Assembly: GCF_947495725.1 (NCBI RefSeq)
Contig: NZ_CANLZZ010000009.1
Location: forward strand, 1-64,000
Direction of reading: 5' to 3'
DNA length: 64,000 bases
Origin: an uncultured Lutibacter sp.
GTDB taxonomy: Bacteria > Bacteroidota > Bacteroidia > Flavobacteriales > Flavobacteriaceae
Part shown: piece by piece, positions 1-7,612 of the stretch
Numbering within the stretch: the stretch's first letter is position 1
Layout of the letters: each line of letters opens with the position of its first letter
The notes under the pieces: generated by a model
Databases searched by the model: none
What the model was told of the DNA's origin: nothing
What the model saw: the letters and a program-made list of their open reading frames with translations, nothing else
Made by a program: the position numbers and the translations under genes

Positions 1-710
1 TCGTCGGTTCCTGCCGAATTGGTAACAACTAGTTTTACTTCAAAATCGCCTGCGGTATCAAAAGTAAATTTCGGATTTTCTTCGGTAGAACTAAAACTTG
101 TCCCTGCTGCCGACCATTGGTACGAATCGGCGTGTGTACTTTCGTTTGTAAAAGTAATTTCTAATCCTGTTTCTGGATTTGTTGGTGAAAAACTAAATGC
201 TGCAACTGGTGAAACTTGCGCGGCTGTTACCGTTATTGTTTTTGTTATTTCGTCGGTTCCTGCCGAATTGGTAACAACTAGTTTTACTTCAAAATCGCCT
301 GCGGTATCAAAAGTAAATTTCGGATTTTCTTCGGTAGAACTAAAACTTGTCCCTGCTGCCGACCATTGGTACGAATCTGCGTGTGTACTTTCGTTTGTAA
401 AAGTAACTTCTTGTGCTGTTTCTGGATTTGTTGGTGAAAAACTAAACGCTGCAGTTGGTGAAACTTGCGCGGCTGTTACGGTTATTGTTTTCGTTATTTC
501 GTCGGTTCCTGCCGAATTGGTAACAACTAGTTTTACTTCAAAATCGCCTGCGGTATCAAAAGTAAATTTCGGATTTTCTTCGGTAGAACTAAAACTTGTA
601 CCTGTTGCAGACCATTGGTACGAATCGGCGTGTGTACTTTCGTTTGTAAAAGTAACTTCTTGTCGTGTTTCTGGATTTGTTGGTGATATGCTAAATCCTG
701 CAACTGGCGC
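1..710. repeat. tandem 249-bp repeats encoding PKD domains
   Basis: The string starting tcgtcggttcctgccgaatt occurs at 1, 250 and 499, an exact period of 249 bp (83 codons). The copies are nearly identical at DNA level over most of the unit, with only scattered substitutions. This implies recent amplification or ongoing gene conversion inside the coding sequence. The array continues off the left edge. Confidence 0.9.
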
Positions 711-821
711 AGTAGGTTTTTCTTCTTCGTCGTCTTTTTTGGAACAACCTAAAACGAACATAAATAAGATAAAAGAAAAAAAGGTTCCTTTTAGTATGGT
801 TAAAAAATGATTTGATTTCAT
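1..821 (-). CDS. PKD-repeat surface lipoprotein (C-terminus beyond window)
   Basis: The minus strand reads open from an ATG at 821 to the left edge, giving 273 residues without a stop. The N-terminus is a lipoprotein signal (MKSNHF..., hydrophobic core, then VLGC with Cys26 as the lipidation site), followed by an acidic, lysine-rich linker. Then come three 83-residue PKD-type beta-sandwich domains with motifs such as FSPTNPET, TFTNEST, SYQWSA, NPKFTFDTAGDFEVKL and VVTNSAGT. PKD domains usually serve as spacers or carbohydrate and protein contacts in secreted proteins. The protein is probably anchored in the outer membrane. Its C-terminal part, which would reveal function, is not in the window. 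The plus-strand open frame over the same bases is a shadow with no family resemblance. Confidence 0.85.
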   Translation of the reverse strand, partial: MKSNHFLTILKGTFFSFILFMFVLGCSKKDDEEEKPTAPVAGFSISPTNPETRQEVTFTNESTHADSYQWSATGTSFSSTEENPKFTFDTAGDFEVKLVVTNSAGTDEITKTITVTAAQVSPTAAFSFSPTNPETAQEVTFTNESTHADSYQWSAAGTSFSSTEENPKFTFDTAGDFEVKLVVTNSAGTDEITKTITVTAAQVSPVAAFSFSPTNPETGLEITFTNESTHADSYQWSAAGTSFSSTEENPKFTFDTAGDFEVKLVVTNSAGTD

Positions 822-890
822 AATAAAAATGTTTTTAGTTAGATAATTAGATAGCTTAAGTGATTTATGAGATAAAAGTAATTTGTAAGA

Positions 891-904
891 ATGGTTAAAA
901 CCAT
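891..904. promoter_or_regulatory. 14-bp perfect palindrome between divergent genes
   Basis: atggttaaaaccat is a perfect palindrome lying between the start of the PKD lipoprotein gene (minus) and dps (plus). Its position would suit an operator for a dimeric regulator, but nothing identifies the protein. Confidence 0.3.
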
Positions 905-1039
905 ACGGCATTTGTCCTATTTTTTTAATTAACAGATTGCCATTGTAGTAACTATTGTTTTTAAATAGTAAGTAATTTTAGTATCATAAAAACGCATACT
1001 AGTGTCATAAAAGTTGCTATTCGGTAAGTAGGTAATAAG

Positions 1040-1047
1040 TAATTTTG
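1040..1047 (+). promoter_or_regulatory. dps promoter -7 element
   Basis: taattttg matches the Bacteroidetes sigma-A -7 consensus TAnnTTTG exactly and lies 26 bases before the dps ATG. A ttg at 1014-1016 could serve as the -33 element, at slightly long spacing. Two near-identical strings, gtatcataaaa and gtgtcataaaa, sit about 22 bp apart just upstream and could bind a regulator. Confidence 0.55.
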
Positions 1048-1073
1048 CTTAACAAATTAAAAACAAAATAAAT

Positions 1074-1550
1074 ATGGAAACTTTAGAAATAAAGATAGGA
1101 TTGAATGAAGATTATAAAATGGATGTTACAAATAAATTAAATGTGCTCTTAGCAGATTTTCAAATTCATTATATGAATTTAAGAGGATTGCATTGGAATG
1201 TAAAAGGAAGAAATTTTTTCTTATTACACGAAAAATTTGAAGAACTTTATAACAGTACTAATGATGTTGTTGATGAAATTGCAGAACGCATTTTAACTTT
1301 AGGATTACAACCATTGCATACGTTTGAAGATTATTTGGGAAACAAAACAATTGCAATTGTTAAAAACACATCTAATGGAGACGATGCAGTTAATTCTATA
1401 TTAAATAATTTAAACCTATTATTAGTTCAAGAACGTGAAATTATGGAAATGGCATCTGATAATAACGACGAAGGTACTGCTTCTTTAATGAGTGATTTAA
1501 TTTCTGAACAAGAAAAATTAACATGGATGTTAACTGCTTATTTAAGTTAA
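1074..1550 (+). CDS. dps: Dps family ferritin-like DNA-protection protein
   Basis: This 158-residue protein belongs to the Dps family, which oxidises Fe(II) with peroxide, stores iron as a dodecamer and protects DNA in starvation or oxidative stress. The intersubunit ferroxidase residues are present with the exact family spacing: His40 in LHWNVKG, His52, Asp67 and Glu71 in DEIAERI. Length is normal for Dps, with an N-terminal extension of about nine residues before the four-helix bundle. It is a single gene with its own TAnnTTTG promoter and a strong terminator directly downstream. Cytoplasmic. Confidence 0.93.
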   Translation: METLEIKIGLNEDYKMDVTNKLNVLLADFQIHYMNLRGLHWNVKGRNFFLLHEKFEELYNSTNDVVDEIAERILTLGLQPLHTFEDYLGNKTIAIVKNTSNGDDAVNSILNNLNLLLVQEREIMEMASDNNDEGTASLMSDLISEQEKLTWMLTAYLS

Positions 1551-1570
1551 GCATAAAAGTAACTATAATA

Positions 1571-1615
1571 AAAAAGCAAAAACGGTTTAGTTTTAAACCG
1601 TTTTTGCTTTTTTTT
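1571..1615. terminator. bidirectional terminator hairpin between dps and a minus-strand gene
   Basis: A 19-bp perfect stem (1571-1589 with 1594-1612), loop gttt, is flanked by an A run on the left and a T run on the right. It can stop dps transcription on the plus strand and the 62-residue gene arriving on the minus strand. Confidence 0.85.
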
Positions 1616-1634
1616 ATTAATGAAGTAGTCGCTT

Positions 1635-1823
1635 TTAATTACGCTCTTTAAGTTGCTTTTCTAATTGCGCTGCTTTTTCCTTGTATTTTTGCATTGCTTT
1701 TTTTAGCTGTCCTACTTTTTTTATCAATTCATCATCTTGAATGGCTTGATACGTTTTATTTCCATTTACCTCTTTTATTTTTGATTTACTGCTGCAAGTT
1801 GGGCAAATTGCTACTGAACTCAT
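1635..1823 (-). CDS. small protein with a CPxC knuckle and coiled coil
   Basis: A 62-residue hypothetical protein. It begins MSSVAICPTC, a single zinc-knuckle-like CxxC pair, and continues into a lysine- and glutamate-rich helix (about residues 30-60) with coiled-coil periodicity. Only one CxxC pair is present, so metal binding would need a dimer. It starts two bases after the stop of the MoaF-like gene, suggesting co-transcription and translational coupling. No function can be assigned. Confidence 0.5.
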   Translation of the reverse strand: MSSVAICPTCSSKSKIKEVNGNKTYQAIQDDELIKKVGQLKKAMQKYKEKAAQLEKQLKERN

Positions 1824-1824
1824 A

Positions 1825-2271
1825 TTAATTCTTTTTTAAATGATCTATAACCCCAGTTGAAAATACGGTTCTCAGTTTTCTTTCAGGCTTGTTTTCATAA
1901 CCAACAATAATAGAACTATGAATCATCATTTTTTCAAAATCAAAAACAATGGTTAAATAATCTTTAATCCCTGTTTCGTGCCAATTAACTATATAAAGGT
2001 TATCTCCAATTTTACGAGATCGGTAAGGAATGTCTGTATTTCCTTTTCCTTTTCTAGGTCCATTAATCCATTCATATGTTGCTTTACCATTGTAAAACTC
2101 CATATGTATTGCTTTACCATCTTGATATTGATAGTTTAATGAGTAACCATCTATAAAATGTTCAGGTTCTCCAAATTGAAATTTATTTTCTTCTGTTGTA
2201 TTGCTTTGCGCAAAACTTTGTCCAATACTAAATATTACAAGACAAATAAATGTAATTAATTTTGTTTTCAT
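1825..2271 (-). CDS. exported MoaF-like beta-barrel protein
   Basis: 148 residues with a signal peptide (MKTKLITFICLVIFSIGQSFAQ). The mature part has the GYSLNYQY...GKATYEW...YRSRKIGDNLYIVNW pattern that I associate with the MoaF / lipocalin-like fold also seen in phenolic acid decarboxylases. The ligand or reaction is unknown. It lies in a minus-strand row with the SnoaL-like gene upstream (23-bp gap) and the 62-residue gene downstream. The family call is from recalled patterns and is moderate. Confidence 0.55.
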   Translation of the reverse strand: MKTKLITFICLVIFSIGQSFAQSNTTEENKFQFGEPEHFIDGYSLNYQYQDGKAIHMEFYNGKATYEWINGPRKGKGNTDIPYRSRKIGDNLYIVNWHETGIKDYLTIVFDFEKMMIHSSIIVGYENKPERKLRTVFSTGVIDHLKKN

Positions 2272-2294
2272 TTTTTTGTATTTTAAAGTTATGT

Positions 2295-3170
2295 TTAGAA
2301 ATTAAATTTTCCGTTAGTGTTTTTTCTTTCTGCCTCTGGTAAAATGGTTTCAATAGTATCCCAGTGTTCTGCAATCTTTCCGTTTTCTATTCTAAACAAA
2401 TCATAAAATGATGTTGGTTTTCCTGCGAATGTTCCTTCACTTACCGATAAAACAATATTACCTTCTCCTAAAATAATATGGTTTTTTTCAAATACCATTG
2501 TAATTCCTTGTTTTGCCATTTCTTCTAAGGCTTTTCCTAAACCAGAAACACCATCTGCAATCATAGCGTTATGTTGAATATAGTTGTCGCCATCAAAATA
2601 ATTGTGCATTTTGTCGAACTCGCCTTTTATTAAAACGGTATTTATAAAATCTTTTACTAGTGCTTTGTTTTGTTCTGTTTTATCAATGTCAGTAGTTTTT
2701 GTAACACCATCTGTTTGTGTTCTTCCACTTGGGTTTGTAGCTGCTAATTCAGAAAAATTATCCCAATGTTCTATAATTTGACCATTTTCAAATTTAAAGA
2801 TATCAAAGCCAATTTTTGGACCAAAAAAGTCATATTCAGTATGCGTAACAGTGTAATTTCCATCTTGAAATGAACGAACTACATTCGCTTTAAAACCTCC
2901 TTCGGGTGCGTGGTGCAATACTTCACCAAAACCTTCCAATCCATCGGCTACTGCAAGATTATGTTGCTTGTAATTTGTAGGGTTAATATATGCAATTGTT
3001 GATTTATCGCCAGTTTCTAAACTAGTAATTAAGGCTACTGCTTTTTCTTTGTTTGTTAATGTTGTTTTTGTTTCCATTTTTCCTAATTTTTTAGTGTTAA
3101 TATTTTTGTCTTGTGCGTTGCTTACTGTTATTAAAAGAGTAATTGCAACAGTTGTAATTATTTGTTTCAT
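2295..3170 (-). CDS. exported tandem SnoaL-like (NTF2 fold) protein
   Basis: 291 residues with an N-terminal signal peptide (ends near VSNAQ). Two homologous NTF2/SnoaL-type units follow. Each has a Y-x-QHN motif (NYKQHNLAVADGLEG; NYIQHNAMIADGVSG) and a FENGQI-x-EHWD or IENGKI-x-EHWD motif, so the gene arose by internal duplication. SnoaL-like proteins include polyketide cyclases and many uncharacterised small-molecule binding proteins. Exported forms are common in Bacteroidota, but the substrate is unknown. The gene is downstream of, and codirectional with, an AraC regulator, which may control it. Confidence 0.75.
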   Translation of the reverse strand: MKQIITTVAITLLITVSNAQDKNINTKKLGKMETKTTLTNKEKAVALITSLETGDKSTIAYINPTNYKQHNLAVADGLEGFGEVLHHAPEGGFKANVVRSFQDGNYTVTHTEYDFFGPKIGFDIFKFENGQIIEHWDNFSELAATNPSGRTQTDGVTKTTDIDKTEQNKALVKDFINTVLIKGEFDKMHNYFDGDNYIQHNAMIADGVSGLGKALEEMAKQGITMVFEKNHIILGEGNIVLSVSEGTFAGKPTSFYDLFRIENGKIAEHWDTIETILPEAERKNTNGKFNF

Positions 3171-3194
3171 TTTTTTGTTTTTTAATTAGAGTAC

Positions 3195-3230
3195 AAAGAT
3201 GAAGCAATTGCAACTTGTTGGAAAGATGAA
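3195..3230. promoter_or_regulatory. direct repeat upstream of the SnoaL-like gene
   Basis: aaagatgaa occurs at 3195-3203 and 3222-3230, 27 bp apart, between the AraC gene and the SnoaL-like gene. Direct repeats at such spacing are typical of AraC-family operators, but the match is short. Confidence 0.25.
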
Positions 3231-3261
3231 AAATGGTGTTAAAATGGTTAAAGTTGAACCA

Positions 3262-4143
3262 TTAGTCTTTTGAGAATGAATTTATGAAAGATTTAGGGGT
3301 TAAACCTGTTTTTTTCTTAAAGTATTTGGTGAAGTTTGTTGGATCTTCAAATCCTAAACTATATGCCAATTCAGCGCTACTTATTGTTGAATTTATTAAA
3401 TTTCTTTTTGCTTGAAGAATTACAAAATCATCAATCACGTTTTTGGCAGTTTTATTCATCAATTCCTTACAAATGGTATTTAGATGTTTATAGCTAATCG
3501 CCAATTCTTTGGCATAAAAATTTGCACTTCTACTTTTGGATAGGTTCTTCTCAATAAGTGAAATAAAATTTTGGTAAAGAACAATTTTAGAAGAATCGGA
3601 AATATAGAAGGTTATATTCTGCTTCAAGTTTTCGGCTTTTGATATTAAAATGGTTAGAAGAGAATTGATAATTATTTTGTGGTTAAACGATTGAGTATTT
3701 CCAAATTCTTTAAGTAATAAATTAAAAAAGGTTAAAAAATCGGAATTTTGAGGAATTTGAAGAATTGGTGAAAACAACTCGGGGTTAAAAAGTCTAAATA
3801 CGAAGTCATCACTTAAATTAGAGAAGCTATTCACAAAATATTCTTCGGTAAATAAGATACAATAACCTTTTAGATCTTCTGAGAATTCGAATGCATTTAT
3901 TTGATCTTTGGTTAAATAAACCAAACTATTTTGTTGAACAGGATACCATTTAAAATCTATAAAATGCCTTCCAGAACCTTCAGTAAAAAAAATAAGATTG
4001 TAAAATTTTAGCTGATGCGGTAACTCAGGATTGTGTTTGTGTTCATGTTTTCTTTTAGCGATTTGTTCAATAGGAACAATCTCAAAACCAATATTATTAG
4101 TTGCTGCAGAATTGAATAGTATATGAGGTATTTCTTTTGTCAT
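3262..4143 (-). CDS. AraC family transcriptional regulator
   Basis: 293 residues. The N-terminal half (about 1-160) is a cupin-like sensor region (PELPHQLKFYNLIFFTEGSGRH...DFKWYPVQQNSLVYL). The C-terminal 100 residues form the double helix-turn-helix of AraC proteins, ending in the signature SLGFEDPTNFTKYFKKKTGLTPKSF. Such proteins are cytoplasmic activators that bind small effectors. Neighbours on the same strand are the SnoaL-like gene downstream and a PLP decarboxylase upstream. An 11-bp string in its own promoter recurs in the decarboxylase promoter, which suggests autoregulation and shared control. Confidence 0.9.
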   Translation of the reverse strand: MTKEIPHILFNSAATNNIGFEIVPIEQIAKRKHEHKHNPELPHQLKFYNLIFFTEGSGRHFIDFKWYPVQQNSLVYLTKDQINAFEFSEDLKGYCILFTEEYFVNSFSNLSDDFVFRLFNPELFSPILQIPQNSDFLTFFNLLLKEFGNTQSFNHKIIINSLLTILISKAENLKQNITFYISDSSKIVLYQNFISLIEKNLSKSRSANFYAKELAISYKHLNTICKELMNKTAKNVIDDFVILQAKRNLINSTISSAELAYSLGFEDPTNFTKYFKKKTGLTPKSFINSFSKD

Positions 4144-4153
4144 ATGGCTTGTC

Positions 4154-4161
4154 CAAAATTA
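4154..4161 (-). promoter_or_regulatory. -7 promoter element of the AraC gene
   Basis: On the minus strand this reads TAATTTTG, an exact TAnnTTTG match 10 bases from the ATG. The transcript would have a very short leader. Confidence 0.45.
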
Positions 4162-4164
4162 TAA

Positions 4165-4175
4165 CTATAGGTTAA
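4165..4175. promoter_or_regulatory. candidate AraC operator, copy 1
   Basis: ctataggttaa lies just upstream of the AraC -7 element. The same 11 bases occur at 5762-5772 before the decarboxylase gene, at a similar place relative to the start codon. Confidence 0.35.
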
Positions 4176-4242
4176 GTTTCGAATTTAACAAAAACAAACT
4201 GAATAGAAAATTTATGAATATTTTTGTAAAACGCAGTGTTCT

Positions 4243-5724
4243 CTATTCCTCTTTTGAAAGTTTTGAATGAACTTTTTTTCCTACGCTAGCAATTATTTCA
4301 ATAATGTCTTCAATGTCTTTTTCTGAAGTTCTAAAATTCACAATGCAAGCTCTTAAACAATAAAAATCGTTTACAATGGCATTTGATAAAAAAACTTCAC
4401 CACCAGTTTGTAATTCATTCAATATACTTTGGTTTAATGTATTAAGGTAGTTGTTATTTTTACCGTGCTCTTGTGGTACATATCTAAAAGTAGTAATGCT
4501 CAAATTTTGAGAAATAGCTTCTAATTCTGGGTGCTTTGCAGCTAAATCAAATAACATTTTAGAAAGTTCAATATCTTCAGTAATTAGTTTTTCATAGCCA
4601 CTTCTACCAATTTGCTGTAATGTTAGCCATACTTTTAATGCTCTAAAACCACGTGAGTTTTGTAGTCCATATTCGTAAAAGTTTTGTGCTATATCGTCTT
4701 CATTTTTACTGAAATTATAATATTCAGGATGTGAACTGTACGTATCTATTAAATGTTGTGGATTTTTAACCAAGGTGCATCCAGCTTCAAGCGGACTGTA
4801 TAACCATTTATGAGGATCTATAGCAATAGAATCGGCTTCTTTAATTCCTTCAAATAAATAATTAAATTTAGGGACAACCGCTGCGGGTACACCATAAGCA
4901 CCGTCTATATGAAACCACAAGTCGTATTTTTTACAAATAATAGAAATTTCACTTAAATTATCAACAACTCCTGTACTTACGTCGCCTGCTGTGCCTACAA
5001 CCATCAATGGAATGCAATTATTTTCTAAATCTTTTTTTATGGTGGTTTCTAATACTTTGGTATCCATTTTATTAGAAGAGTCAGTTTCTATCCAACGTAC
5101 AGCATTTGTGCCTAGACCAAATAGAATAACTGCTTTATCAATCCAAGTATGCGTTGTTTTGGAGCAATAAACAGTTAATTTATTTGATGTATTTTGAACC
5201 CCATTTTCTTTAATACTTTTTGGGGATTTTGCTGTTCTTGCGGCTAAGAATGCCGTAAAATTCGCCATATTTCCACCACTTACCAATATACCTCCATAGT
5301 TAGATGAAACACCAATAAATTGGCACAACCATTTTACTGTTTGTTTTTCAATTTCTGTAGCTATAGGACTCAGAATATGTGCTCCAACATTAGGATTTAC
5401 TGAAGCTGCCAATAAATCTGCCAAGGCACCAATTGGAGCAGCAGAAGAAGTAATATAACCTAAAAATTTTGGGTGACCGTTAAGTAAAGAATGATTGAGC
5501 AATAAATCTGTTGCTTTTGAAATTAACTCGGTAGCAGGTTTTCCGTTTTCAGGCAATGATAAATTTCCTAATAAATGTTGCAATTTACTTGGACTCTCAT
5601 TTGGGGTTACTTGTTTTTGGTCTATGGAATGAATAAAATTTGAAATATCATCAATTAATTTATATCCAATTTTTCGAAATTCTTCCTTTTCTATTTCGAT
5701 TGATGATTTTCTAATTTTTGTCAT
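4243..5724 (-). CDS. PLP-dependent group II amino-acid decarboxylase
   Basis: 493 residues, the usual length for the aromatic-amino-acid / glutamate decarboxylase family. The PLP lysine lies in AIDPHKWLYSP. The cofactor-binding DGAYG motif appears as WFHIDGAYGVPAAVV, and GGNMANFTAFLAAR binds the phosphate. The enzyme removes CO2 from an amino acid to give an amine; the substrate (tyrosine, tryptophan, DOPA or other) cannot be read from sequence by eye. No signal peptide, so cytoplasmic. It lies upstream of, and codirectional with, the AraC regulator, and both share an 11-bp upstream motif. Confidence 0.85.
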   Translation of the reverse strand: MTKIRKSSIEIEKEEFRKIGYKLIDDISNFIHSIDQKQVTPNESPSKLQHLLGNLSLPENGKPATELISKATDLLLNHSLLNGHPKFLGYITSSAAPIGALADLLAASVNPNVGAHILSPIATEIEKQTVKWLCQFIGVSSNYGGILVSGGNMANFTAFLAARTAKSPKSIKENGVQNTSNKLTVYCSKTTHTWIDKAVILFGLGTNAVRWIETDSSNKMDTKVLETTIKKDLENNCIPLMVVGTAGDVSTGVVDNLSEISIICKKYDLWFHIDGAYGVPAAVVPKFNYLFEGIKEADSIAIDPHKWLYSPLEAGCTLVKNPQHLIDTYSSHPEYYNFSKNEDDIAQNFYEYGLQNSRGFRALKVWLTLQQIGRSGYEKLITEDIELSKMLFDLAAKHPELEAISQNLSITTFRYVPQEHGKNNNYLNTLNQSILNELQTGGEVFLSNAIVNDFYCLRACIVNFRTSEKDIEDIIEIIASVGKKVHSKLSKEE

Positions 5725-5761
5725 AATAATACTTTTTGGAATTTCTCTTTCTTAATTAAAG

Positions 5762-5772
5762 CTATAGGTTAA
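5762..5772. promoter_or_regulatory. candidate AraC operator, copy 2
   Basis: ctataggttaa, identical to 4165-4175, about 40 bases before the decarboxylase ATG. On the minus strand it is followed by TAGCTTTA, a near match to TAnnTTTG. Confidence 0.35.
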
Positions 5773-6031
5773 AAAATGAATTACAATGCCAATTTATTTC
5801 CCATATTCAAATTTTTAAAGTCTAAAGATAAGAATAACAATTTAGTCATTTTTTAAGATAAGTATGGTTTGTTGTTTTGGTCTTTTCTTTTATCAGCTTT
5901 ACCTTTGTTGCAAGCAAAAGGTTTAGAAAAAATAGCTGAGGATTTGTCTTAATGTATTTTCTAATGGCTATTATTTATGTATTCGAATTTGCTATTATTA
6001 CAACATAGTTGTAAATCAATTACCTTCATTT

Positions 6032-6061
6032 TTTGAGTTTTCTGTTAAAATAGTATCTTTA
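6032..6061 (+). promoter_or_regulatory. promoter of the TPR serine hydrolase
   Basis: tttg at 6032-6035 (the -33 element) and tatcttta at 6054-6061 (the -7 element, one base off TAnnTTTG) are separated by 18 bp, close to the Bacteroidetes optimum. The ATG follows 22 bases later. Confidence 0.5.
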
Positions 6062-6083
6062 AATAATCTAAAACCTATAAAAA

Positions 6084-7568
6084 ATGAAAAATTATATCAA
6101 ATGCTCCTTGGTATGTTTATTTGTTACTTGCTTGTTTTCTTGTAAAAATACTAGTCATATAAATACGAATACTTTTGAGGAATTTGTTTATAATATGAAT
6201 GAAAAAGGATTTACTACGGGGAACATTTTAGTGTATAAAAATGGCGAAATTATTTATCAAAACTCAGACGGTTTAAGAACTATTGATCCTAAAGAACCAC
6301 TTACATTAAATTCTCAATTTAGATTGGCTTCAGTAAGTAAACAATTTACTGCAATGTCTATTATGAAATTAAAAGAGGCCGGTAAATTAGATTATAATCA
6401 AACTGTTAAATCTATTCTTCCGGAGTTTCCTTATGCTAATATTACGGTTCGTCACTTATTACATCATATTTCGGGATTGACTGATTATGAACGATTGATA
6501 GCGGAAAATTGGAAGCCAAAAGATTTAACTAAGACTTATATTTTAGGAAATGATGAAATTATTAAGGAGTTTTATAGAGTAAATCCCAAGCTTGATTTTC
6601 AACCTGGTGAACGCTGGGAATATAGTAATACCGGTTATTTGTTTTTAGCATCCATAGTAGAGAAGGTTTCGGGAAAACATTTTAGAGAATATTTAAAGGA
6701 AACTATATTTGAGCCTTTGGATATGAATAATACTGTATTATATAAATATCAGATAGATTCAGATCCTGCAATGCCAAATCGTGTATTTGGTTATGAAACA
6801 GCTTTAAATGAAGTAGATTTAGTACTAAATGATTATAATATTGTAAATGATGTTAGGGGAGATGGAGGCATTTACTCCACATTAAACGATTTATATAAAT
6901 GGAATCAGGCACTTGTTAATAATACAATTATTCCAAAAAGTTTTTTAGATGAAGCTTGGACTCCGGGTGTTCTAAATAATGGAAAGTCTACAACATATGG
7001 ATTTGGATGGTTTATTAATTCTAAACAGGGAGAACCAAAAGTTGTTAATCATTCCGGTGGTTGGGTTGGCTTTGGAACTTTTTTACATAACGAAGTTGAT
7101 GCTAATAATGGCTTTATTTTATTAACTAACAATTCTGGAGAAAATTTTAGCGCTATTTTAAATAGTATCCAAAATATTTTGGATGGAAAACCGTATATAA
7201 TTCCAAAGTATCAAATTGAAAAACAGATGGCTAAAGAAATAGCAGCTGGAAATAGTGAAAAAGGTATACATATTTACCATAAGTTTAAATCCGATACCCT
7301 TCACTATATTTCCTCTGAAAGAAGTATGAATGTTCTAGGTTATAGATTATTAGGTGCAGACAAAATAGATGCAGCTATAGAAGTTTTTAAATTAAATATA
7401 GAAGAATATCCAAAATCTGCTAATACTTATGACAGCTATGGAGACGCTTTATTATTAAAGGGTGATTCCATTAATGCACTTAAAAATTTTAAAAGATGCT
7501 TTGAAATTGATAGTACGTTAACTTATTCGAATGATAAAGCTTTAAAATTAGAAGCTGTTTTGTATTAA
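6084..7568 (+). CDS. serine hydrolase lipoprotein (beta-lactamase class C fold) with C-terminal TPR
   Basis: 494 residues. A short signal ends at LFSC (Cys20), a lipoprotein signature. Residues about 35-370 form a class C beta-lactamase / D-alanyl-D-alanine carboxypeptidase-like domain with SxxK (S83-VS-K86 in LASVSKQFT), a YSN motif (YSNTGY) and an HSGG motif near the third active-site position (VNHSGGWVG). The last ~100 residues have TPR character (AIEVFKLNIEEYPKSANTYDSYGDALL). Family members act as peptidases, esterases or amidases in the periplasm; a true beta-lactamase is unlikely. It converges with a second serine hydrolase gene. Confidence 0.85.
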   Translation: MKNYIKCSLVCLFVTCLFSCKNTSHINTNTFEEFVYNMNEKGFTTGNILVYKNGEIIYQNSDGLRTIDPKEPLTLNSQFRLASVSKQFTAMSIMKLKEAGKLDYNQTVKSILPEFPYANITVRHLLHHISGLTDYERLIAENWKPKDLTKTYILGNDEIIKEFYRVNPKLDFQPGERWEYSNTGYLFLASIVEKVSGKHFREYLKETIFEPLDMNNTVLYKYQIDSDPAMPNRVFGYETALNEVDLVLNDYNIVNDVRGDGGIYSTLNDLYKWNQALVNNTIIPKSFLDEAWTPGVLNNGKSTTYGFGWFINSKQGEPKVVNHSGGWVGFGTFLHNEVDANNGFILLTNNSGENFSAILNSIQNILDGKPYIIPKYQIEKQMAKEIAAGNSEKGIHIYHKFKSDTLHYISSERSMNVLGYRLLGADKIDAAIEVFKLNIEEYPKSANTYDSYGDALLLKGDSINALKNFKRCFEIDSTLTYSNDKALKLEAVLY

Positions 7569-7575
7569 AATGAAT

Positions 7576-7612
7576 AATAAATTAAACGGGGTTTTATACT
7601 CCGTTATTTATT
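7576..7612. terminator. hairpin between convergent serine hydrolase genes
   Basis: aataaat-ta-aacgg (7576-7589) pairs with ccgttatttatt (7601-7612) with one two-base bulge. It sits between the stop of the plus-strand gene and the 3' end of the minus-strand gene, and overlaps the latter's last codons. It probably terminates both transcripts. Confidence 0.5.

Larger units (their letters stand above)
5725..6083. other. 359-bp divergent intergenic region
   Basis: No gene was found here. It holds the divergent promoters of the decarboxylase (minus) and the TPR serine hydrolase (plus), and the second copy of ctataggttaa at 5762-5772. Confidence 0.6.

Noticed and set aside
1-710. Possible CRISPR array because of regular repeats
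   Set aside because: The period is 249 bp with almost no spacer difference and the repeats encode PKD domains in frame; no cas genes.
19-810. Plus-strand 263-codon open frame with three repeats
   Set aside because: It is antisense to a clear minus-strand lipoprotein with PKD domains; the plus frame has no start context, no signal peptide and no known domain.
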